The translations under genes and the position numbers were made by a program. Positions 53,200 to 62,523 of a stretch of 64,000 nt of DNA are shown piece after piece; position 1 is the stretch's first letter; every line of letters begins with the position of its first letter. Location of the stretch: the NCBI RefSeq assembly GCF_004563925.1, contig NZ_SPNJ01000004.1, forward strand, positions 124,001 to 188,000. The letters run 5' to 3'. Under the pieces are notes generated by a model. The model saw nothing but the letters and a program-made list of their open reading frames with translations. It was not told where the DNA came from and ran no database searches. This DNA comes from Herbaspirillum sp. 3R11 (GTDB lineage: Bacteria; Pseudomonadota; Gammaproteobacteria; Burkholderiales; Burkholderiaceae_D).

Positions 53200-53922
53200 C
53201 TACCGGAACAGCGACCGGGAAATTCCCAGGAAATAGATAACACGCGCGCGAAAAACCTTGGGCAAGCTGCGGCGGCGTGGGGGTGTCAAGTTACGGCCGT
53301 GGATCCGATGAAGAAGCCCGACTTCTTTCACGTGAATAATACGTCCGTGGATACATGCATTGAGCGCAATCCAGACATCATGTGCATCCATGGCCGCAGG
53401 AATCGGCAAGATGTATCTCTTGAAATCGCTGCGAAACATGAAGGTGCAGCCGAAATAACGCACGCGCCCCAGGAAAACCAAAAACAGTTGCCTGAACATC
53501 CATGAGGGCGACGGCCCCATTGCATGTACGGGTCCGGTCAACTCGCCAGCGTTATTGATTTCCGCGAAATCACCGACGACGAGGGAGAACGTCGGCGATG
53601 CCTCCAATGTTTCCAACATCCGGTTCAGCCGGTTTTCGACCCAGACGTCATCCTGATCGCTCAGAGCGATATATTTGCCGCGCGCCAAAGACATCAGCTT
53701 GGCGAAATTCTGCACGTGTCCCAGTGTGGAAGGATTCCGTACAAACACAATCCGTTCGTCCGAATAGGACGCGATAATTCCGCAAGTCTCGTCCGTCGAT
53801 CCGTCATCGGCGATGATGAGCTCATCGTTCGGGCCGATCTGCGCCAGAATCGAGTCAAGTTGCTCTTTGATATACAAGGCACCATTGTATGTTGCCATGC
53901 ATACGCTAATTCTGATCGCCAT
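53200..53922 (-). CDS. Family 2 glycosyltransferase
   Basis: A 240-residue GT2 enzyme. ISVCMATYNGALYIKEQLDSIL is the N-terminal fold (family consensus ATYNG), IADDGSTDET follows, and LSDQDDVWVENRL carries the DQDD metal motif of the rhamnosyltransferase-like branch. AHDVWIALNAC and LLHRIHGRNLT complete it. It overlaps the upstream Wzy/WaaL-like gene by 17 nt. The C-terminal basic stretch (RRRSLPKVFRARVIYF) may touch the membrane. It is the last gene of the leftward polysaccharide set. Confidence 0.92.
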   Translation of the reverse strand: MAIRISVCMATYNGALYIKEQLDSILAQIGPNDELIIADDGSTDETCGIIASYSDERIVFVRNPSTLGHVQNFAKLMSLARGKYIALSDQDDVWVENRLNRMLETLEASPTFSLVVGDFAEINNAGELTGPVHAMGPSPSWMFRQLFLVFLGRVRYFGCTFMFRSDFKRYILPIPAAMDAHDVWIALNACIHGRIIHVKEVGLLHRIHGRNLTPPRRRSLPKVFRARVIYFLGISRSLFR

Positions 53923-55195
53923 AGGTCAACATGAGTAGGTATTTGGTTTCAAGACAGACAAAGATAATAAAAAATGTCCCAAAGAAACTGAAAATGGAAG
54001 GATTGAAAAAATTAGCAGCGATGATCGCACAATAAAGCGCGTAGGGGCCTGCTGCAACTGCCATTCGGCGAGGTTCGAGCTTGCCCGCCGCAGCGCGGAC
54101 ATAAGAAAAAAGCAAATACGTTAGCGCAATCATTCCACCTATCCCCATTTTCATGATCAATGCGATGACCGCCAGTTCATAAGAAAACGGCGCCAACGGA
54201 TCTCTGATATAGACAGCATGAGCTCCGAATCCGCTTCCAAAAAATGGAAACATACCAATATTCTGAAACAGTGATCGTAACTGATCCGATCGGATATTAT
54301 CGGTTTCGCCACGCGAAAATACGTGCAAGAAGGAGCTATTCAGGTCGATCGTCGGCAAGAACACGAAAACCAATACGAACGGCGCGGCAATCAGCAGCCA
54401 TAAATAAAAGTCATTCTTTACGCTGATCGGTTTATGTCGCTTAAACAGGTATGTCACAAAAAGAAATACGCCCGCAGCGATAAGCAGGCTGCGGGTCTGC
54501 GTAACGCCGATCGCAACGAGGCATACCAATAGCAGTGCAGTGCGCAGAAACTTGTTCCATCCCGACAGGCAAAAGAGCGAGAGATACAAGCTGATCAGCA
54601 TCAGAAACGAAGAGGCAAAATTCACTCTGGGCCCCCATGGCTTGACACCGGTCAGAACAAACTTGTCTCCGAAAGTTGGCCAGGCAGGATCCCAGAAATC
54701 TCTCAGTCTGTTCGACTTGATCCACAATGTCTGCGGATCCATCAATCCGTCGACGTACAGAAAGATGTGAAACAGCGCATACAGCAGCAGCAGGAAAAAC
54801 AAATACCCGCGGATTCTTTTCCAGAATTCAAGAAGCACTGCATCGTCGAACAAGGCAACGACCAGAGCGGCGCCAATCAGTGGTCCCGCATCGCGTAATG
54901 CCAGACCGGCTCCCTGCCCATACAGCCGAGGAATCAGGAATACCCAGACAGCGATGATCACGGCGCCAATCAAACCGGACTTCCAGTTGCCAATCTTGAA
55001 CTGGTATTCTTTCGCTGCCAGTCGCACAACGCCCAGCGACACGAACGACGCCACGGTCAGCAGGAATAATAAACGGCGAATACCGATCCCTGAAATCATG
55101 ATCATTTCCCCTGCACCACCCAGCATGATTTCACTCGTAAACAGCAAAAAACATACTACAGACAGCCATTCCAGGCTGCGCCGCATAAGCGTCAT
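53906..55195 (-). CDS. O-antigen polymerase/ligase-like membrane protein (Wzy/WaaL type)
   Basis: A 429-residue polytopic protein with about ten to twelve hydrophobic helices and a large loop near residues 275-345. This is the layout of the O-antigen ligase/polymerase family (Wzy_C). The conserved loop area has TRSLLIAAGVFLF before it and GSGFGAHAVYIRDP within it. Sequence alone does not separate Wzy polymerase from WaaL ligase. Next to a Wzx-like flippase and two GT2 genes, Wzy polymerase is slightly favoured. It overlaps both neighbours (4 nt and 17 nt). Confidence 0.82.
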   Translation of the reverse strand: MTLMRRSLEWLSVVCFLLFTSEIMLGGAGEMIMISGIGIRRLLFLLTVASFVSLGVVRLAAKEYQFKIGNWKSGLIGAVIIAVWVFLIPRLYGQGAGLALRDAGPLIGAALVVALFDDAVLLEFWKRIRGYLFFLLLLYALFHIFLYVDGLMDPQTLWIKSNRLRDFWDPAWPTFGDKFVLTGVKPWGPRVNFASSFLMLISLYLSLFCLSGWNKFLRTALLLVCLVAIGVTQTRSLLIAAGVFLFVTYLFKRHKPISVKNDFYLWLLIAAPFVLVFVFLPTIDLNSSFLHVFSRGETDNIRSDQLRSLFQNIGMFPFFGSGFGAHAVYIRDPLAPFSYELAVIALIMKMGIGGMIALTYLLFSYVRAAAGKLEPRRMAVAAGPYALYCAIIAANFFNPSIFSFFGTFFIIFVCLETKYLLMLTYGDQN

Positions 55196-56082
55196 TTACC
55201 TTCCTCCACATACTTGCCCATGCGCCCCCGGATTGCGTGAGCACAACCTATTGCGATATTTTTGATACTGCTGATTTTTCGTTCATCCGAGACGATAGCC
55301 GATGCAGCCGAAAACAGGAATGATTTCACAAGAAAAGCTCTCTGCGCGCGGCTCCAATGCCTGTGAAACAGCAAGTAGGTCGTGTTTCTGGCGATATAGA
55401 ATCGCCGTATGGGGTCATACGTATTGAATCTGAACTTCCCCAGGAATATTTTCATGCCTTTCGACAAGCGATGAGCCATCACCGCATCCTTCGAAACGTA
55501 TACCTGATACTTTTCTGAGCCAAGTCGCCAGCACCATTCTATGTCGACCAAGTCGATAAACAGCTTCTCGTCAAAACCTCCGGACTCTCGCCACGCAACA
55601 ACACTTGCCAGGCAACCTGAAGTGATGATGTACGAACGAGCCGCTCGCTCCGAACCGCCGGCGCCGCTCATGTCTCGCATCGCCTCCCCGCCTTCCGTCG
55701 CCGTGCTTCTGGGGTCGTAGAATCGAGGCCCTACTGCGGCAAGCTTGATGCCGGCGCGCTCCAGCACATTGAAGTCATTGATGAGGATTTCGAGCGTCTC
55801 CGCTTCCAAATTGCTGTCCTGATCAAAGCTGATCAAATGAGAGAACCCCGACTCTTCCGCCAGTTGAAAACTGAGATTCAGCGCCCTTGCCATTCCGACG
55901 TTGACCTGAGGATTGATGATTCTTACCTTATCGGAGAATGGCTTTAATTCTTCCGTATAGGCATCCAGTCCGCCATTATCGACAAGGATGACCATGCCGC
56001 ACGTCCTCGCAAGAACTTGCAGCAAGCGCGTCATTCCCGTCATTTCCGGGAAATAGCAAATAATCACGGCAGCCAAATTCAT
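55192..56082 (-). CDS. Rhamnosyltransferase-like GT2 enzyme
   Basis: A 296-residue GT2 of the WbbL/RfbF-like rhamnosyltransferase group. AAVIICYFPEM starts the fold, ILVDNGG follows, and SFDQDSNLEAETLE contains the DQDS metal motif. SGCLASVVAWRESGGFDEKLFIDLVDIEWCWR (in parts) is the strongly conserved acceptor/catalytic region of that branch. It overlaps the Wzy/WaaL-like gene by 4 nt. No rml genes for dTDP-rhamnose are in the window, so the donor is uncertain. Confidence 0.9.
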   Translation of the reverse strand: MNLAAVIICYFPEMTGMTRLLQVLARTCGMVILVDNGGLDAYTEELKPFSDKVRIINPQVNVGMARALNLSFQLAEESGFSHLISFDQDSNLEAETLEILINDFNVLERAGIKLAAVGPRFYDPRSTATEGGEAMRDMSGAGGSERAARSYIITSGCLASVVAWRESGGFDEKLFIDLVDIEWCWRLGSEKYQVYVSKDAVMAHRLSKGMKIFLGKFRFNTYDPIRRFYIARNTTYLLFHRHWSRAQRAFLVKSFLFSAASAIVSDERKISSIKNIAIGCAHAIRGRMGKYVEEGK

Positions 56083-56158
56083 GAATTGAGGTTCTCAGTT
56101 ATTCGATGATGAGCATCACATGGCTGTCAAACCAGCCGGCATACGGTTGAGGCAGAAC

Positions 56159-57559
56159 TCATCGTTCCGCACTACCGAGTCCATAAATTGATCTGGTATA
56201 CCAATGCAACGCCAACGCATCGATCATTACCCTGATAGTCCATGCGGCAGCAGCGCCGGCAATGCCGAACATTTTGACGGACACCCACAGCAATGGCAGA
56301 TAGACGACGACTTCAGCGAGGTGCAATTTCGCCGTAATATCGGAGCGTCCCCCTCCCTGCAGAAAGGCGAACGGTATTTGCGCAACGCCGTTGATCAAGA
56401 CGCCGATAGTCAGAATCTGAAACACAAGCGTGCTCTCTGCCGAAAATTTTCCACCCAGCCAGAGATGCAGTATGTCGCTCGCGAACAGTTCAAAAACAAG
56501 AACCGCAGGCAACATCAGGATGACGGCATATTTACAGCTGCGGCCATATAGATTGCTCGCCTCAGCATGCGCCTGGCGCCCCAGCATATTGGCGACGGCA
56601 GGAAAACACACTCCGGCGATTGCGGCGGGAATGATCAGCAGTTTGGTGACCATCTCATAGGGCGTCGCGTAGTAGGCAACTGCTGCGACCGACATCATCG
56701 CGCCGATCAAAAACCGGTCCATCTGCACCATGATCGGACTCACGATGTTACTGACCGTCATCCAGCCGCCGAACCTGAGCAACTCCGGCAACACCGACTT
56801 TGAAAATGCAAACCGGGTAAAGCCGGGTACCGCGCGCCGGCAGAGCCAGAAGAACGCTATCGTCGTCAGCAGGCGTACCAGCAACAGCGACAAAAAGACC
56901 ATGCCGAGGTCTTGGCTGTAAGGCAGTACACAGACCGGCGCGGCAAACATCAATACGCCCAGAGGAATGCGCACCAGATTGACCGCTTTGAACTCTTGTG
57001 TGGCTTCCAGCACGCCGCGCAGGCCCGAAGCGATCACAACCAGAGGAATGGTCGGCGCCAGCACATAAAGCGCCTGCCGGGTTTCGAATTGCAAATCGAC
57101 CGGAATATTGAGTGCAACATCAACAATCCAGCGACTGGCGCCGACAATGAGCAGACTGGTGACAATTCCCAGTACCAGCATCACTAAAAGGCCGGTCCAG
57201 ATAAACAAAGGGATGTCGCGACGCGCGCTGGAATCGGAATCGGCAGACAGTTTTGCGGCGATGATCTGCGTCAGCGCGCGGCCGATACCCAGATCGAACA
57301 GACTGAAGTAACCGATCAGCATCCAGCCAATCGTCAATATGCCGAACCGGTCAATCCCAAGTCCTTTGACAAGAAGCGGGATCGAAATCAACGCGGCCAA
57401 CAAGGGCGCGCCTTGACCTATCAAATTCCATCCGATATTACGAACAAACTTTTGATATGGCCAGTTATCCCATTTCAACTTAATTCTCTGCAATTGGTCA
57501 CCGTTTTGCTTTATGTTCCACTTTATACCGAAGACACAGAGACATTTTTCGCCATGCAC
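56159..57559 (-). CDS. Wzx-type oligosaccharide flippase
   Basis: A membrane protein of up to 466 residues with about 12-14 helices, of the MOP/Wzx flippase superfamily. NIGWNLIGQGAPLLAALISIPLLVKGLG (in parts), YFSLFDLGIGRALTQIIAAKLS and MVQMDRFLIGAMMSVAAVAYYATPYEM (in parts) are typical. It would flip undecaprenyl-linked repeat units to the periplasm. The ATG at 57559 gives a polar 40-residue leader without a ribosome site. A TTG at 57478, after AGAGAATTAAG, would give 439 residues and may be the true start. Confidence 0.87.
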   Translation of the reverse strand: MHGEKCLCVFGIKWNIKQNGDQLQRIKLKWDNWPYQKFVRNIGWNLIGQGAPLLAALISIPLLVKGLGIDRFGILTIGWMLIGYFSLFDLGIGRALTQIIAAKLSADSDSSARRDIPLFIWTGLLVMLVLGIVTSLLIVGASRWIVDVALNIPVDLQFETRQALYVLAPTIPLVVIASGLRGVLEATQEFKAVNLVRIPLGVLMFAAPVCVLPYSQDLGMVFLSLLLVRLLTTIAFFWLCRRAVPGFTRFAFSKSVLPELLRFGGWMTVSNIVSPIMVQMDRFLIGAMMSVAAVAYYATPYEMVTKLLIIPAAIAGVCFPAVANMLGRQAHAEASNLYGRSCKYAVILMLPAVLVFELFASDILHLWLGGKFSAESTLVFQILTIGVLINGVAQIPFAFLQGGGRSDITAKLHLAEVVVYLPLLWVSVKMFGIAGAAAAWTIRVMIDALALHWYTRSIYGLGSAER

Positions 57560-57770
57560 ACGTTCAAAGCTTATCTTCGTCGAAAATCAATCGACAAATC
57601 TGGGTAAGATACGTTATCTCTCAGTTAAATAAGTGTTTTGATAACCAGCGGGCATTTTATTCGCATTAAGCTCTCATGCGCACTAAGTTGTCATTAAAGA
57701 CGCACTTTTTCTCTGACACCGTGGTCTATTGCTGCACCTAAACCTCATAAATACAAACAAATTCCAGCTC

Positions 57771-58589
57771 ATGCCAACCTACGCAATAGGAGACATTCAG
57801 GGTTGCGACGGCCAATTGACGTCACTCCTTTCTCGTATTGATGCAAGTTCTCCGGACGCGCAATTGCGTTTCGTCGGCGACCTCGTCAATCGTGGACCGC
57901 AATCTCTTTCAACCCTCCGCCACATCCGCTCGCTTGGCGACCGCGCCCAGGCCGTCCTCGGCAACCACGACCTCCACCTGCTTGCCGTTTCTCAGGGCAT
58001 CCGCCCGCTGCACGCCACCGACACCTTGCACGACATCCTGATCGCCCCCGACCGCGACGAGTTGCTCGACTGGGTGCGCCATCGCCCGTTGGCGCTGTTC
58101 GAGAACGGTCATCTGCTGTTCCATGCCGGCGTCTTGCCGGAGTGGGATGCCGGTAAAGTCATGGCGCTGGCGCATGAAGTCGAAACCATGCTGCGCGGCC
58201 CCGACTGGGTCGATTTCTTGCGTCAGATGTACGGAAACGAGCCTGCCGTGTGGAGCGACGACTTGCAAGGCCACGACCGGCTGCGCTGCATCATCAACAC
58301 GCTCACGCGCATCCGTTTTTGCCGACCCGACGGCGGCATCGATTTCAAGATCAAGGAAGGCGCCGGCGCTGCGCCTGAAGGTTATCTGCCGTGGTTCGAC
58401 ATGCCGGGACGCAAGACTGCCGACGTCACGTGCGTCTTCGGTCATTGGTCGGCATTGGGATTGACGCTGCGTCCCAACCTGATCGGGCTCGACACAGGTT
58501 GTGTCTGGGGCGGAAAGCTTACTGCGATACGGCTTGAGGACCGGGCGCTGTTCCAGGTGGATTGTCCGCGGGCGGAGCAGTTTTTGTGA
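57771..58589 (+). CDS. apaH: Symmetrical bis(5'-nucleosyl)-tetraphosphatase
   Basis: A 272-residue metallophosphoesterase that splits Ap4A into two ADP and can remove Np4 caps from RNA. The metal motifs are in order: [10 protein letters not shown] near the N-terminus, [19 protein letters not shown], and VFGHWSALG and [17 protein letters not shown] (in parts) in the C-terminal half. ATG 57771 starts the conserved [11 protein letters not shown]. Its last 71 bases overlap the end of the convergent acyltransferase gene. The 211-bp gap before it is AT-rich and divergent from the flippase gene. Confidence 0.96.
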   Translation: MPTYAIGDIQGCDGQLTSLLSRIDASSPDAQLRFVGDLVNRGPQSLSTLRHIRSLGDRAQAVLGNHDLHLLAVSQGIRPLHATDTLHDILIAPDRDELLDWVRHRPLALFENGHLLFHAGVLPEWDAGKVMALAHEVETMLRGPDWVDFLRQMYGNEPAVWSDDLQGHDRLRCIINTLTRIRFCRPDGGIDFKIKEGAGAAPEGYLPWFDMPGRKTADVTCVFGHWSALGLTLRPNLIGLDTGCVWGGKLTAIRLEDRALFQVDCPRAEQFL

Positions 58590-59328
58590 GATCGTCCGGC
58601 AAATAACCGAGTCCGTCGGCAACCACCTTGCGCGCCGTCACCGCCAGCTCGCGGCGATGCACACCCTCGGTCGGAATGCTCGGCAACTGCGTCAGCTCCG
58701 CCGTGATCGCACCGGCCTGCAACACGGCCAGAATGCTTTCCACAATGGTGGTGTCGCCGATGAAGTCGGCGGCGAAATGGTAATTCCCCTGCGCATCCAG
58801 ATAGCGCAACGCGTAGGGTTGCACCGGCACTTTGGCGTCCAGCGCCGCTTCGAACAGGTTGGCGTGAAACGGCAGCAGCTTGCCCTGTGCGGCAGTCGTG
58901 CCCTCCGGGAAGAAGGCCACACGGTCGCCCGCTTCGATGCTTTCCACGATGCCCTTGAAAATGCGACGCACGTCGCTGGCCTTACCGCGCGAAATGAAGA
59001 TCGTGCCGGTCTTGGCGCACAGCCAGCCGATGAAGGGCCAGCTGCGGATGTCCGACTTCGCCACGAAGCGGCACGGTTGCATCGAATTCACCACGAAAAT
59101 ATCGAGCCACGAGATGTGGTTGGCGACGATCAGCGCGCGCGGCGGCGCCGGCGTGCCGGGCAGCGCGCGCACCACCAGCTTGATGCCGCAAATGCCCAGC
59201 AACTGATGCGACCAGCGGCGGACAAGGCCTTCCCGGCGCGCCGGACCGACCAGGGGAAAGAGGAAGGCGCAGATCGCCATGCCGACGAACAGATGCACCA
59301 CCATGCGCAACACGCGGAAAACGAGCAT
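58519..59328 (-). CDS. plsC: 1-acyl-sn-glycerol-3-phosphate acyltransferase (PlsC family)
   Basis: A 269-residue lysophosphatidate-type acyltransferase. The Hx4D active-site motif is [15 protein letters not shown] and FFPEGTT are the second and third conserved blocks, and an N-terminal membrane segment ([18 protein letters not shown]) precedes them. The final 30 residues are proline- and alanine-rich and read across the end of the convergent apaH gene (71-bp overlap). It follows pyrC' by 13 bp on the same strand and is probably co-transcribed with the pyr genes. Confidence 0.92.
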   Translation of the reverse strand: MLVFRVLRMVVHLFVGMAICAFLFPLVGPARREGLVRRWSHQLLGICGIKLVVRALPGTPAPPRALIVANHISWLDIFVVNSMQPCRFVAKSDIRSWPFIGWLCAKTGTIFISRGKASDVRRIFKGIVESIEAGDRVAFFPEGTTAAQGKLLPFHANLFEAALDAKVPVQPYALRYLDAQGNYHFAADFIGDTTIVESILAVLQAGAITAELTQLPSIPTEGVHRRELAVTARKVVADGLGYLPDDLTKTAPPADNPPGTAPGPQAVSQ

Positions 59329-59341
59329 GGGACTTCCGTGT

Positions 59342-60622
59342 TTAACGTTCGAACGCGACGTGGCCCGACACGATGGTCGCCTGGACCTGGCCGCTCAGTT
59401 CATAGCCGAGGAAAGGCGTGTGCTTGCCTTGGCTGGCGAGCGCCTTGGCTTCGACGGTCCAGCGCGTCTTCGGGTCAAAAATGCAGACATCGGCGATGTC
59501 GCCCACCTTCAGGCTGCCGGCCGGCAGACGCGCCACGCGCGCCGCATCGGCGGTGACCTTGGCGACCGCCTTGCTGATGGCGTCGGTCGCACCGGTGTCT
59601 TCCGCCCACTTGAGCGACAGCGACAGCAGCAATTCCAGGCCGGTGGCGCCCGGCGAGGCTTCACCGAACGGCAGCAGCTTCTCGTCGTCGTCGACCGGGG
59701 TGTGGTCGGAGCAGATCGCATCGACCGTGCCGTCCAGCAGCGCCGCGCGGATCGCATCGCGGTCGCGTTGCGAACGGAACGGCGGATTGACGCGCGCATT
59801 GGAATCGAAGAAGCCGATGTCCATGTCCGACAAATGAATATGATGGGCGCCGACGTCACAAGTGACCGGCAAGCCTTCACGCTTGGCCGCGCGCACCAGT
59901 TCAAGCCCGGCGGCCGACGACATGCGGCACAGGTGGACGCGCGCGCCGGTAGAGCGCACCAACTCGAAGATGGTGTAGAGCGCAATCGTTTCCGACATCA
60001 CCGGCACACCCGACAAACCCAGGCGCGACGCTGCCGGACCGCTGTGCGCGATGCCGTGGCGACCGAGATGCGGATCCTGCGGACGCAGCCACACGGTGTA
60101 GTCGAAGGTCTTGGCGTATTGCAGTGCGGACAGCAGCACCGTGGTGTCCAGCACCGGCTCGTCGGCTTGCGAGAAACCGACGCAACCGGCTTCGGTCAGT
60201 TCGGCCATTTCGGTCAGGGCTTTGCCCTTGAGGCCCATGGTCAATGCGCCCAGCGGATACACGTGCGCCTGGTTGAGCGACTTGGCGCGATGCTTGAGCA
60301 TTTCGACCAGGCCGGGTTCATCGAGTACCGGATCGGTGTCGGGCGGGCACAGCAGGCTGGTCACGCCGCCTTGCATTGCCGCCTGCATTTCTGATTCCAG
60401 CGTGGCCTTGTATTCGTAACCGGGTTCGCGCAGGCGCGCGCTCAGGTCGACCAGCCCGGGAGCAACCACCAGGCCGCTCGCATCGATGGTCTTGTCTGCC
60501 GTGAATCCGGCCGGCGCCTGGCCGATGCCGGCGACTTTGCCGTCGGCCACGAAGACGTCCTGTTGCGCGTCGATGTTGTTGGCAGGATCGATCAGTCTGC
60601 CGTTCTTGATATGCAGTTTCAT
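59342..60622 (-). CDS. pyrC': Dihydroorotase-like protein PyrC', probably non-catalytic
   Basis: A 426-residue protein of the class I dihydroorotase fold. The metal-binding HxH of active enzymes (PGxxDxHxHxREPG) is replaced: residues 56-68 read PGLVDLSARLREP, with S61 and R63 where the histidines belong. The usual CHxS histidine is arginine in LCRMSSAAG, and the HCED block reads WLRPQDP. SDHTPV keeps its aspartate. It lies 41 bp downstream of pyrB. In Pseudomonas such a PyrC' is an inactive partner that assembles the aspartate transcarbamoylase dodecamer. An active dihydroorotase should exist elsewhere in the genome. Confidence 0.9.
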   Translation of the reverse strand: MKLHIKNGRLIDPANNIDAQQDVFVADGKVAGIGQAPAGFTADKTIDASGLVVAPGLVDLSARLREPGYEYKATLESEMQAAMQGGVTSLLCPPDTDPVLDEPGLVEMLKHRAKSLNQAHVYPLGALTMGLKGKALTEMAELTEAGCVGFSQADEPVLDTTVLLSALQYAKTFDYTVWLRPQDPHLGRHGIAHSGPAASRLGLSGVPVMSETIALYTIFELVRSTGARVHLCRMSSAAGLELVRAAKREGLPVTCDVGAHHIHLSDMDIGFFDSNARVNPPFRSQRDRDAIRAALLDGTVDAICSDHTPVDDDEKLLPFGEASPGATGLELLLSLSLKWAEDTGATDAISKAVAKVTADAARVARLPAGSLKVGDIADVCIFDPKTRWTVEAKALASQGKHTPFLGYELSGQVQATIVSGHVAFER

Positions 60623-60663
60623 GCGCTCTGTTCCACTCTTGTCCGCGTTGAATTCGTTGTTGC

Positions 60664-61623
60664 TTAGTTGCCTGCGACGATGCTCATCACCGCCATGCGC
60701 ACCGCGATGCCGAAGGTCACCTGCGGCAGGATCACGGCTTGCGCGCCGTCTGCCACCGCCGAGTCGATCTCGACGCCGCGGTTCATCGGGCCCGGGTGCA
60801 TCACGATGGCGTCCGGCTTGGCCAGCGCCAGGCGTTCCGGCGTGAGGCCGTAGCTCTTGAAGAACTCCTGCGCCGACGGCAGCAGCGCGCCGCTCATGCG
60901 TTCGTTCTGCAGGCGCAGCATGATGATGACGTCGACGTCCTTCAAGCCTTCTTCCATGTTGTGGAAGACGCGCACGCCCATCTGCTCCAGACCATTCGGC
61001 AGCAAGGTGCGCGGACCGATCGCGCGCACTTCCGGCACGCCCAGCGTGGTCAGGCCGTGGATGTCGGAACGCGCCACGCGGCTGTGCAGGATGTCGCCGA
61101 CGATGGCCACGCGCAAGTTGGTGAAATCCTTCTTGTAGTGACGGATCGTGTACATGTCCAGCAGACCCTGCGTCGGATGCGCATGGCGGCCGTCGCCGGC
61201 GTTGACCACGTGTACGTGCGACTGCTTGGTATCGATCAGGTGCTTGGCGATCAGGTAAGGCGCGCCCGATTGCGAATGGCGCACCACGAACATGTCGGCG
61301 TGCATCGCCGCCAGGTTGTCGATGGTATCGAGCAGCGACTCGCCCTTGCTGGCGCTGGAGGCGGAGATGTTGAGATTGATCACGTCGGCCGACAGGCGCT
61401 TGGAGGCGATCTCGAAGGTGGTGCGGGTGCGCGTGGAGTTCTCGAAGAACAGGTTGAACACGCTCTTGCCGCGCATCAGCGGCACCTTCTTCACTTCGCG
61501 GTCGCCGATGCTGACGAAGGACGAGGCGGTGTCGAGGATGTTGGTGATGATGGCTTTGGGCAGACCTTCGATGGTCAGCAGATGTTGCAGTTCGCCGTTC
61601 TTGTTCAGTTGTGGATTAAGCAT
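60664..61623 (-). CDS. pyrB: Aspartate carbamoyltransferase catalytic chain
   Basis: A 319-residue transcarbamoylase that joins carbamoyl phosphate and aspartate in pyrimidine synthesis. The carbamoyl-phosphate loop [12 protein letters not shown], the [18 protein letters not shown] region (in parts) and the aspartate-binding MLRLQNERM and [11 protein letters not shown] are all present. The N-terminus is about ten residues longer than E. coli PyrB, as in class A enzymes that bind PyrC'. Its start overlaps the pyrR stop by 8 nt. Confidence 0.97.
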   Translation of the reverse strand: MLNPQLNKNGELQHLLTIEGLPKAIITNILDTASSFVSIGDREVKKVPLMRGKSVFNLFFENSTRTRTTFEIASKRLSADVINLNISASSASKGESLLDTIDNLAAMHADMFVVRHSQSGAPYLIAKHLIDTKQSHVHVVNAGDGRHAHPTQGLLDMYTIRHYKKDFTNLRVAIVGDILHSRVARSDIHGLTTLGVPEVRAIGPRTLLPNGLEQMGVRVFHNMEEGLKDVDVIIMLRLQNERMSGALLPSAQEFFKSYGLTPERLALAKPDAIVMHPGPMNRGVEIDSAVADGAQAVILPQVTFGIAVRMAVMSIVAGN

Positions 61624-62134
61624 GGACCACCGTCAGGGAAAATCGGCCGTCGTCGGCGCGTTGCAGTTGCAGGGATTGATCATCGGCGAGCGCAATCGTC
61701 TCGGCCAGGAAGTCGGCAGCGATCGGCAGCTCGCGGCCGCCGCGGTCGACCAGCGCCGCCAGCAGGATGCGCGCCGGGCGGCCGTAGTCGAACAGTTCGT
61801 TGATCGCCGCGCGCGTGGTGCGGCCGGTGTAGAGCACGTCGTCGACCAGTACGATGGTCGCGCCTTCGACGTCGAAGCCGATCTGGCTCGGCTTAACGTC
61901 GGCACGCAGGCCCTTCTCGGCGAAGTCGTCGCGATAGAAGGAAACGTCGATGAAGCCGAGTTTATCGGTTAGTTGCAGCTCTTTGGCCAGGCGCTCGGCC
62001 AGCCAGGCGCCGCCGGAATGGATGCCGACGATGGCGACCTGTTCGACGCCGTGCAAACCGGTTTTTACCTGCTGCGCCAGCCTGGCGTACAGCGCTTCCG
62101 CATCGAGCGGTAAGGAAGGGTTAGTTGTGCTCAT
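61616..62134 (-). CDS. pyrR: PyrR: uracil phosphoribosyltransferase / pyr regulator
   Basis: A 172-residue PRTase-fold protein. The PRPP-binding loop is [22 protein letters not shown] (in parts), [15 protein letters not shown] precedes it, and DVSFYRDDF is the PyrR-specific stretch. ATG 62134 was chosen; a TTG four codons earlier is also in frame. It overlaps ruvX by 14 nt and pyrB by 8 nt. In Gram-positives PyrR binds pyr mRNA; in beta-proteobacteria it may act mainly as an enzyme. No PyrR-binding attenuator was recognised here. Confidence 0.92.
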   Translation of the reverse strand: MSTTNPSLPLDAEALYARLAQQVKTGLHGVEQVAIVGIHSGGAWLAERLAKELQLTDKLGFIDVSFYRDDFAEKGLRADVKPSQIGFDVEGATIVLVDDVLYTGRTTRAAINELFDYGRPARILLAALVDRGGRELPIAADFLAETIALADDQSLQLQRADDGRFSLTVVHA

Positions 62135-62513
62135 GGGTATCGTCAAAATATTGCTGCAAAATGATGGCGGCGGCTTCGTCGTCGATATGCTCGCCGCGGC
62201 GCTGTTCGATGACGGCAGACGAATAGCGTTCGTCCACCAGCACCGTTTCGACGCCGAAGCGTCCGTGCAACTGATTGGCGAAGCGGCGGCAGCGTACGGT
62301 CATTTCATGCTCGGCGCCGTCCGGATGGCTGGGCAGGCCGACGATGCAGCGCGCCGGCGTCCACTCGCTGATCAGCTTGCCGAGTTCGGCGAACTTGCCG
62401 TCGTTGGTGGTCGCGCTGATGATGGTGAGCGGCTGGGCTTGCTTGATCAGGGTATTGCCGATTGCCACGCCGATGCGCTTTAAGCCGAAGTCGAAGGCCA
62501 GGAGCGTTTCCAC
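62121..62513 (-). CDS. ruvX: RuvX/YqgF Holliday junction resolvase-like RNase
   Basis: A 130-residue RNase H-fold protein. The first acidic strand is LLAFDFGLKRIGVAIGN, IVGLPSHPDGAEHEMT is the family's middle motif, and VLVDERYSSAVIEQ and DDEAAAIILQQYFD carry the remaining acidic residues. It is involved in 16S rRNA 5'-end maturation and possibly Holliday junction resolution. The start codon is GTG. It lies between yqgE and pyrR, the conserved order of the group, overlapping pyrR by 14 nt. Confidence 0.95.
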   Translation of the reverse strand: METLLAFDFGLKRIGVAIGNTLIKQAQPLTIISATTNDGKFAELGKLISEWTPARCIVGLPSHPDGAEHEMTVRCRRFANQLHGRFGVETVLVDERYSSAVIEQRRGEHIDDEAAAIILQQYFDDTHEHN

Positions 62514-62523
62514 GACGTTTCGC

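Noticed and set aside
53046..53505. Short plus-strand frames at the convergence of the glycan sets
   Set aside because: They run into the minus-strand GT2 gene, have no ribosome site and resemble no protein family.
47382..57559. Insertion sequence or transposase at the glycan-island borders
   Set aside because: I looked for transposase motifs, terminal inverted repeats and target duplications and saw none; the composition shift is the only sign of transfer.
60739..61803. 354-codon plus-strand frame opposite pyrB/pyrR
   Set aside because: It is antisense to two genes with unmistakable motifs, and its composition is that of a shadow.
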